Below, piece by piece: positions 4,678-9,149 of a stretch of DNA of 9,149 bases (its first letter is position 1; every line of letters starts with the position of its first letter). This DNA is from CAZRZN01 sp964604565 (GTDB lineage Bacteria > Pseudomonadota > Alphaproteobacteria > Rhodobacterales > Rhodobacteraceae): contig CAZRZN010000168.1 of the NCBI GenBank assembly GCA_964604565.1, positions 1 through 9,149 of the forward strand. Reading direction: 5' to 3'. Below the pieces are notes generated by a model. The model did not search any database. It was not told the DNA's origin and saw only the letters and a program-made list of their open reading frames with translations. The position numbers and the translations under genes were made by a program.

Positions 4678-7634
4678 CGCGCACCTCCGAACAACGCCTT
4701 CAGCCGCGCCCTGATCCCACCCGCTGCGGGCGCGCCTTCTGCGTTGTGCCCGAGCGCCGTGAAGAATTGCCCGATGACAATACGGGCCGCGCCATCTAGA
4801 AGCCTCCCGCCGACCGAGGCGACCTTTCCGCCAAGCGACGCCTCATACGAGTAGCCGATCACCGTCGCGCTCTCACCCTCGGGCTTCAGTGTGACATACC
4901 CCGTGCCCTCACCGGAGCCGAGCGCGCCATTGGCCTTGCCCGACAGGGTCGCGCCATGCGGCGGGTCGAGATCGGAGAGCGCGACCTCGACGCGGTAGCG
5001 CCCCTTGACCGGCCCGACGCCCAGCGTGACGTCGGCCAAGAACCGTGTCGGCGACAGCTTGCGCACACCATGCGCGCCAGGGATGATCGCGGCCAGTTGG
5101 TCCGCATCCATCAGGATATCCCAAATCGCCTGCGGCGGTGCCTCCACCCTTGCCTCGCCCTCGCCAGTAAGGCCGCGTCCCACCGCTTTGGGTCTGGTTG
5201 CAACCTCTACGGGTGGGGGGGGCTCATCCCCGAGAAGCGCGGCGAGGCGCCCAGGTGTCAGCGGAAGCGTCAGGTCGGTCCAGCCGCAGAGCGGTGTCAG
5301 TGCATCTGCTACGGCATTTGCGATGCACACCGGTGTGGACATGCAATTGCCCTCGCCCACGCCCTTGGCTCCTAGCGGGGTCAGCGGCGAGGGCGTGCAG
5401 ATGTGCAGGATATCGAGTTCGGGAATTTCATGAACCGTGGGCACCGGGTAATCGGCGAAAGTCCCGGCCAGGAACGCCCCCGCGTCGTCATAGGCGTATT
5501 CTTCGTAGAGCGCGGCCCCGACCGCATGGGCGAATGCCCCCCGGATCTGGCCCTCGACCATGCCGGGATGCAGAATCGTGCCGCAGTCGTGCGTCGTCAC
5601 ATAACGGTCGATGCGCACCTCGGTCGTCAGCGGGTCGATCTCAACCCCACAGAAGTCAAAAATGAAGGCATGGCAGAGCGAGGAATTTATTCCGTCCGCC
5701 TCGGTCGGCGCAGTCAGTTCCGGCGCGGTCCATACGGCGGTTTCCCGCACCGGGTTTCCGATCCCATCGGGCAGCGTGGCAGGTGCCCAATGCGCGGCAG
5801 AGGCGACCCGCGAAAACGCCAGCCCGGCCTCAGGGTTGCCATCGATGAAAACCCGGCCACCGGCAAAGCGGATATCCTCGGGCCGCGCGTTGCTCTGCGC
5901 GGCGGCGATACGTGCAAGCCGGTCGCGCAGCCGGTCCGCCGCGATCTTGACCGCGCCCGCGGAGGCGGCGGCAAAGCGACTGGCATAGTTCCCGGCAGCG
6001 ATCGACCAAGCGTCGCGCGCGGTGTCCATCGATGCGAACACGCGCACCTGCGCGGGCACCAGCCCGAAGACATCCGCCACCACCTTGGCCGCAACAGTCC
6101 GGTGGCCTTGCCCCTGTGGCACGGAATCGAGCTGAACCGTGACGCTCCCCACTGGGTCGATGGCAATGGTCGCCGCACTTTGAGCGCCGTTCTTTGGCCC
6201 GGCCTTGGCCCGTTCCTGCGGCGTGAGGGCGGTGGAAAGATAGCCCATGTTCGACACCGAAGGCTCCACCGCTGCGGCCAGTCCAATGCCGTAGAGGCGA
6301 CCTTCGGCGCGGGCGGCGGCGCGGGCTTCAAGCAGTGCATGATATCCGCCCCGCGCGAGCGCGGTCTCCAACGCAAACTGGTAATTGCCGGAATCATAGG
6401 TGGCGCCGCTGGCAGTCCGGTGTGGAAAGGCATCGGCTGAAATCAGATTGCACCGGATCACCTCGACCGGATCGAGCGACAACTCATGCGCGATTCGCGC
6501 CATCAGGCGCTCCAACGCGAAATAAACCTGTGGACCGCCAAATCCGCGGTTTAACCCGGTCGGCGTCTTGTTGGTCATCACGATGCGGTTGCGCACCGCG
6601 ACGTTGGCGATGTCATAGGCCCCGCACAGGTTGCCATGCATTCGGTAGAGCGTCGCCGGTTCGGGCGCACGCAGATAGGCCCCCACATCCTCGACCTGGT
6701 CCCAGTCGAGGGCGGTGACGCGCCCTTCGCCCTTCACCGCCGCGCGCAAGGTGGTCACCCGGTTGGTGGCCGAGACGCTGGCCGACAGATGCTCCAGCCG
6801 GTCCTCGACCCATTTCACAGGGCGGCCTGCGAGCCGCGCACAGGCGGCCATCAGGACGATATAGGGAAACACCCCCTGTTTGACCCCGAAGCTGCCGCCG
6901 GAATCCTCGGGCGTGCGCAGGCGCAGTCGATTGCCCGGCACATTCAGCGCGCGCGCAATCACCGGGTGGATAGAGAACGGTCCCTGGAAGTTCGCAAGCA
7001 CGTCAAAAGCCTCATCATAGGGGTCCCATTCGGCCACCACCGCATAGGTCTCAATGGGCGTGCAAGAATTGCGCGGATATCGGATCGTGATTTCCACCGT
7101 CCGCTCCGCCGCATCAAAGGCGCTTTCCGGATCGCCATAGCGAAAGGACCGGTCTGCCCCGAGATTCCCCGAAAGCCCGGCGTGGAGCTGTGGCGTATGG
7201 GCGTTCAGAGCGGCCATGGGATCAAGCACCGGCTCCAGTGTGTCGTATTCTACGACGACACGGTCCAGCGCATCCTCGGCAAGATAGCGGGTGTCGGCCA
7301 GCACCACCGCTACGGGCTCTCCGGCATAGCGCACCTTGTCGCGTGCTATCGGCCAGCAGTCTATCGGGATTTTCACCCCAACCAAGAGCGGCGCGGCGAT
7401 GCGGGCGTAATCGTCGCCGGTAATAACAGCACGCACACCGGGCAGCGCGCGCGCAACGGATGTGTCGATCGACCGGAGGCTGGCATGGGCATGTGGGCTT
7501 CTCAGGATAGCCGCGTGCACACACAAAGCCGGCACCGGGAGGTCATCAATGAACCGCCCGCGACCGGTCAGGAGTGCTGCATCCTCGACCCGTTCGAATC
7601 CGGCTGCCGCGATTTCTGCGCTCTCCTTGGCCAT
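4674..7634 (-). CDS. hmfA: molybdenum-cofactor large subunit fused to a CoxG/SRPBCC domain (HmfA-like furoyl-CoA dehydrogenase)
   Basis: Catalytic subunit of a xanthine-dehydrogenase-family hydroxylase, 986 residues. Residues about 12-135 form the Ald_Xan_dh hammerhead domain (LLTGRGRFIDDL, RSPHAHA, AGEPVAVV). Residues about 155-790 form the molybdopterin-binding part: GGSFG (246-250, usually GGGFG), NRGFGGPQ (362-369, resembling xanthine dehydrogenase's FRGFGGPQ with its Arg), PQGQGHRT (506-513), and GAKGVGEGN with the catalytic Glu761. After a proline-rich linker (802-815), residues about 822-965 form a CoxG-type SRPBCC domain (AIWDILMDADQLAAIIPG, GRYRVEV, GSGEGTGYV, SVGGRLLDG). CoxL-type subunits are usually about 770-800 residues and CoxG is a separate protein, so this is a fusion. 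The start at 7634 has AGGAG with 8-nt spacing. In the proposed pathway it hydroxylates 2-furoyl-CoA with water as the oxygen source; the substrate is inferred from gene order. Confidence 0.93.
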   Translation of the reverse strand: MAKESAEIAAAGFERVEDAALLTGRGRFIDDLPVPALCVHAAILRSPHAHASLRSIDTSVARALPGVRAVITGDDYARIAAPLLVGVKIPIDCWPIARDKVRYAGEPVAVVLADTRYLAEDALDRVVVEYDTLEPVLDPMAALNAHTPQLHAGLSGNLGADRSFRYGDPESAFDAAERTVEITIRYPRNSCTPIETYAVVAEWDPYDEAFDVLANFQGPFSIHPVIARALNVPGNRLRLRTPEDSGGSFGVKQGVFPYIVLMAACARLAGRPVKWVEDRLEHLSASVSATNRVTTLRAAVKGEGRVTALDWDQVEDVGAYLRAPEPATLYRMHGNLCGAYDIANVAVRNRIVMTNKTPTGLNRGFGGPQVYFALERLMARIAHELSLDPVEVIRCNLISADAFPHRTASGATYDSGNYQFALETALARGGYHALLEARAAARAEGRLYGIGLAAAVEPSVSNMGYLSTALTPQERAKAGPKNGAQSAATIAIDPVGSVTVQLDSVPQGQGHRTVAAKVVADVFGLVPAQVRVFASMDTARDAWSIAAGNYASRFAAASAGAVKIAADRLRDRLARIAAAQSNARPEDIRFAGGRVFIDGNPEAGLAFSRVASAAHWAPATLPDGIGNPVRETAVWTAPELTAPTEADGINSSLCHAFIFDFCGVEIDPLTTEVRIDRYVTTHDCGTILHPGMVEGQIRGAFAHAVGAALYEEYAYDDAGAFLAGTFADYPVPTVHEIPELDILHICTPSPLTPLGAKGVGEGNCMSTPVCIANAVADALTPLCGWTDLTLPLTPGRLAALLGDEPPPPVEVATRPKAVGRGLTGEGEARVEAPPQAIWDILMDADQLAAIIPGAHGVRKLSPTRFLADVTLGVGPVKGRYRVEVALSDLDPPHGATLSGKANGALGSGEGTGYVTLKPEGESATVIGYSYEASLGGKVASVGGRLLDGAARIVIGQFFTALGHNAEGAPAAGGIRARLKALFGGAR
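5215..5222 (-). repeat. C8 homopolymer in the linker of the large-subunit fusion
   Basis: Eight consecutive G on the plus strand (C8 in the coding strand) encode part of the DEPPPP stretch (803-808) between the molybdenum domain and the CoxG domain. A one-base slip here would leave the catalytic part intact and remove the CoxG domain. Proline codons in a GC-rich gene explain the run without any function, so phase variation is only a possibility. Confidence 0.5.
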
Positions 7635-7645
7635 AATGGCCTCTC

Positions 7646-7673
7646 CTCCCTTGGCAGTTCATGCCTCTGGGAG
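7646..7673 (-). promoter_or_regulatory. possible leader hairpin touching the ribosome site of the large-subunit gene
   Basis: In the mRNA, CUCCC (7673-7669) can pair with GGGAG (7650-7646), and GGCA (7665-7662) with UGCC (7656-7653), around a 5-nt loop with a small 3x2 internal bulge. The 3' arm includes the first bases of the purine-rich GGGAGGAGAGG ribosome site ahead of the ATG at 7634, so folding could reduce initiation. The rest of the 103-bp gap to the regulator gene shows no promoter I can assign confidently and no U-run terminator. Confidence 0.3.
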
Positions 7674-7737
7674 ACGAGATTACGCAGACCCCGCGTCGAA
7701 AACGATTTCCTGAGGTCGCATCATTTACCGTCGAGTC

Positions 7738-8604
7738 TCAAATTCGCAGAATATCCGAAACGTCCCCAAGCCTGGAGATTGTGCGAAAGCTCGACGGGGT
7801 CACGCCAGAATGATCTCGGAAGAAGCGAGTAAAATGCGCCTGTGTGCTGAAACCTAGCCGTTCGGACAGTGCACCGAAGCTCATATCGCTGTCCACGGTT
7901 GCGCTGACCGCCTGTTCCAATCGTAAAACATTGAGAAACACTCTTGGGGAAACCCCGGTGGACTTCTCGAATACACGAAAGAAATTGGCCCGGCTCATCC
8001 CCGTTTCGGCCGCAAGCTTGTTAATGTTGTCCACACCGCCGGGGTCTTTTCGAATCGTCGAAATGGCCTTGCCGACACGCCAGTCGATCCCGTTCGTTCG
8101 CGCGGCACTGCGCAGACCCGCGCCGACGTTTCGCCAATCCGTAAACCGCTCGATCACATTGATCATGAGGTCTTCGAGCATGTTCTCGTGCTCTTTGACA
8201 GCCGTAGGCGTATGCACCATGCTAGCCGCTAACTCCATCGTCATGCGGCTGATCTGGGGCGTGTTATCTCCGACGATACGACCAAAGAAACCGCCTCCCC
8301 CGCTCGCCGCCCAATTCGAACGCATCTCCGCTAGCCAGATCGGTTCGATATAAAGCGCGAGGATGATGGTCCGTGGCCGCCGTGGATCGTGAACGTAGGC
8401 ATGCGGCGTCCAGGCGTTGATCAAAACGGCTGTCTCATCGGTCAAAGGCGCAACGCGGTCACCCACCAGAAATGACGTGTCCGCGCCATCGACCTTAAGG
8501 AGCACATGACAATGAGGATGCGCATGCCGCACGAGCGACTTATCCATGTCGAGAAGGGCGACCCGCCCGAACTTTCCGTTTCTGATCCTTAGAGCGTCTG
8601 ACAT
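7738..8604 (-). CDS. AraC/XylS-family transcriptional regulator
   Basis: 288-residue regulator with an N-terminal cupin-like ligand domain (HAHPHCHVLLKVDG at 27-40, WTPHAYVHDP at 65-74) and a C-terminal double helix-turn-helix domain of AraC type (about 185-280). The first helix-turn-helix is around 193-213 (INKLAAETGMSRANFFRVFE) and the second around 241-264 (LSERLGFSTQAHFTRFFRDH), followed by the signature GVTPSSFR. The start at 8604 is preceded by AGGA with 7-nt spacing. It is encoded directly upstream of the operon in the same direction with a 103-bp gap, so it is the likely substrate-responsive activator of the operon. As I recall, described furoate clusters carry LysR-type regulators, so an AraC-type one would be a different arrangement. 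The inducer is unknown; the free acid or its CoA ester are reasonable guesses. Confidence 0.92.
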   Translation of the reverse strand: MSDALRIRNGKFGRVALLDMDKSLVRHAHPHCHVLLKVDGADTSFLVGDRVAPLTDETAVLINAWTPHAYVHDPRRPRTIILALYIEPIWLAEMRSNWAASGGGGFFGRIVGDNTPQISRMTMELAASMVHTPTAVKEHENMLEDLMINVIERFTDWRNVGAGLRSAARTNGIDWRVGKAISTIRKDPGGVDNINKLAAETGMSRANFFRVFEKSTGVSPRVFLNVLRLEQAVSATVDSDMSFGALSERLGFSTQAHFTRFFRDHSGVTPSSFRTISRLGDVSDILRI

Positions 8605-8615
8605 GGGACGATCCT

Positions 8616-8656
8616 AACCGGCATTGACCGGAGTTTCATGTAAATTTGAACCGGCA
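8616..8656. promoter_or_regulatory. three in-phase ACCGG direct repeats upstream of the AraC-type gene
   Basis: AACCGGCA occurs at 8616-8623 and again, identically, at 8649-8656, with a partial copy GACCGG at 8626-8631. The CCGG cores are offset by 10 and 23 bp (33 bp in total, about three helical turns), so all lie on one face of the DNA. Direct-repeat half-sites are usual for AraC-family proteins, and this stretch begins 12 bp upstream of the regulator's start codon. Autoregulation is the simplest reading. No matching boxes were seen in the gap before the large-subunit gene. Confidence 0.35.
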
Positions 8657-8681
8657 CGGTTGGCAGCGGCGTTTAAGCAGA

Positions 8682-8696
8682 ATGTTTACAAAACAT
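8682..8696. promoter_or_regulatory. perfect inverted repeat ATGTTT-ACA-AAACAT
   Basis: A 6-bp perfect inverted repeat with a 3-bp centre, starting 78 bp upstream of the AraC-type gene and inside its presumed promoter region. The size and symmetry would suit a dimeric regulator. AT-rich palindromes of this length also arise by chance, and no partner protein can be named. Confidence 0.3.
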
Positions 8697-8710
8697 GACG
8701 CCTGCGATGA

Positions 8711-9001
8711 TCTTTGACAACGGTTATCGCCTATGGCCTCTTCACCTACCTTCCTCAGGATCACTGGCTCTTTATTGAGGCAAGCAGCGAATTGCGGAGT
8801 ATTCCTTTGCCCTGAAGCCTATGCCGTGTCGAGTTATACCGCGAAACAGCGGCGGCCCTTTTGAACTTCGGTGACAATGTTGAAATTTCGGTTCGTCAGG
8901 ACCGCGAATGGATGACAAGTAAGCTTGAACTGCCTCAACTAGCTTTTCAAGGGTTCGGGATTTTAAGGCATGTCAGCGCCAGCCCACCAAAAACAACTTG
9001 A
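8711..9001 (+). other. intergenic stretch with a frame broken by one TGA; possible gene remnant
   Basis: This is most of the 430-bp gap between the AraC-type and TetR-type genes. One plus-strand frame reads 34 codons (beginning SLTTVIAYGLFTYLPQDHW), a TGA at 8813-8815, then 61 more codons (including RVELYRETAAALLNFGDN) to TGA at 8999-9001. There is no convincing ATG start or ribosome site, and third-position GC looks well below that of the neighbouring genes. I do not recognise the translation. It may be the decayed end of a lost gene or chance openness. No tRNA, terminator hairpin with U-run or insertion-sequence end was seen here. Confidence 0.2.
8861..8892. repeat. near-identical direct repeats TTGAAcTTCGGT / TTGAAaTTTCGGT
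   Basis: The two copies lie at 8861-8872 and 8880-8892, differing by one inserted T and one substitution, with starts 19 bp apart (about two helical turns). They lie about 140-175 bp upstream of the TetR-type gene. Spacing near 20 bp would suit a direct-repeat-binding regulator, but they may instead be incidental. Confidence 0.25.
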
Positions 9002-9016
9002 CAGAATCACGCGCTT

Positions 9017-9038
9017 ACAAACAGTCTGGTCGGTATGT
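9017..9038. promoter_or_regulatory. imperfect 22-bp palindrome, candidate TetR-family operator over the start codon
   Basis: ACAAACAGTCT (9017-9027) is followed directly by GGTCGGTATGT (9028-9038). Seven of the eleven positions pair as an inverted repeat: ACA-AC-G-C against G-C-GT-TGT. The left half ACAAACAG and the central TCTGGTC resemble parts of the cumate operator bound by the TetR-family repressor CymR. It overlaps the ATG at 9035, so binding would block transcription or initiation of the downstream regulator. Self-repression is inferred. Confidence 0.35.
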
Positions 9039-9149
9039 CAAATCTTGTAAAACAGCCTCGTAAAACCCAGACAGAGCGTAGCGATCGCACGCGTAGGCTT
9101 TTGCACGAGGCGACGATTGCCCTTCTGATGGAGGTCGGCTACTCCAATA
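9035..9149 (+). CDS. TetR-family transcriptional regulator, N-terminus only
   Basis: The first 38 codons of a rightward gene, cut by the window edge. After a basic N-terminal tail the translation reads ERSDRTRRLLHEATIALLME and then VGYSN. This matches helix 1 and the start of the helix-turn-helix in TetR-family repressors (consensus R..LL.AA..L..E.GY...). The start at 9035 is the only ATG after the in-frame stop at 8999-9001. The ribosome site is weak (no clear GGAG), so translation may be poor or the site unusual. It is divergent from the catabolic operon and probably controls genes further right. Its ligand is unknown. Confidence 0.75.
   Translation, partial: MSNLVKQPRKTQTERSDRTRRLLHEATIALLMEVGYSN

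Noticed and set aside
5403..6440. A plus-strand open frame of 345 codons opposite the large-subunit gene, and another of 398 codons at 6636-7832
   Set aside because: They are antisense shadows of a GC-rich gene with strong XDH-family motifs on the other strand; the translations show no recognisable domain.
8589..8639. A 16-codon minus-strand leader frame (ATG at 8639) overlapping the AraC-type start
   Set aside because: No ribosome site precedes its ATG, and nothing in its composition suggests a leader peptide.
8998..9020. TTGACA at 8998-9003 as a -35 box for the TetR-type gene
   Set aside because: No acceptable -10 box lies 16-18 bp downstream; the nearest candidate, TTACAA at 9015, is only 11 bp away.
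1..9149. CRISPR arrays, tRNA or rRNA genes, insertion sequences, toxin-antitoxin or phage-defence genes
   Set aside because: No regularly spaced repeats, cloverleaf, transposase motif or defence-protein motif was seen on either strand.

Overview
The window looks like a GC-rich proteobacterial chromosome segment. Codon use, strong GGAGG/AAGGAG ribosome sites, tight gene overlaps and the gene families fit an alphaproteobacterium of the Rhodobacteraceae/Roseobacter kind; this assignment is inference, because no rRNA or other marker gene is present. It holds one leftward catabolic operon (minus strand) and part of a rightward regulator gene at the right end.

Reading in the direction of transcription (right to left), the layout is: an AraC-type regulator (8604-7738); a 103-bp gap; the large molybdenum subunit of a xanthine-dehydrogenase-family enzyme with a CoxG/SRPBCC domain fused at its C-terminus (7634-4674); its FAD subunit (4677-3850); its [2Fe-2S] subunit (3862-3353); an acyl-CoA synthetase (3360-1813); a crotonase-fold enzyme (1793-993); and a Liv-type ABC transporter solute-binding protein (966 to the left edge, incomplete). 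The five enzyme genes and the binding-protein gene are separated by overlaps of 4, 13 and 8 nt and gaps of 19 and 26 nt, so they are almost certainly one transcript.

The order large/FAD/FeS subunit, CoA ligase, crotonase matches the hmfABCDE furoate cluster described in Cupriavidus basilensis. In that pathway 2-furoate is activated to 2-furoyl-CoA (HmfD), hydroxylated at the ring by furoyl-CoA dehydrogenase (HmfABC), opened to 2-oxoglutaryl-CoA, and hydrolysed to 2-oxoglutarate (HmfE). The FAD subunit lacks the extra cysteine-bearing loop of 4-hydroxybenzoyl-CoA reductase, which supports an oxidising hydroxylase rather than a reductase. The substrate is inferred; another heteroaromatic or aromatic acid remains possible. 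The co-transcribed binding protein suggests uptake of the substrate through an ABC transporter whose other genes should lie just left of the window.

The right end (8605-9034) is a 430-bp, less GC-rich intergenic region. It contains several repeats that could be operators and a frame of about 96 codons broken by a single TGA that may be a gene remnant. It ends in an imperfect palindrome overlapping the start of a TetR-type regulator that runs off the window.
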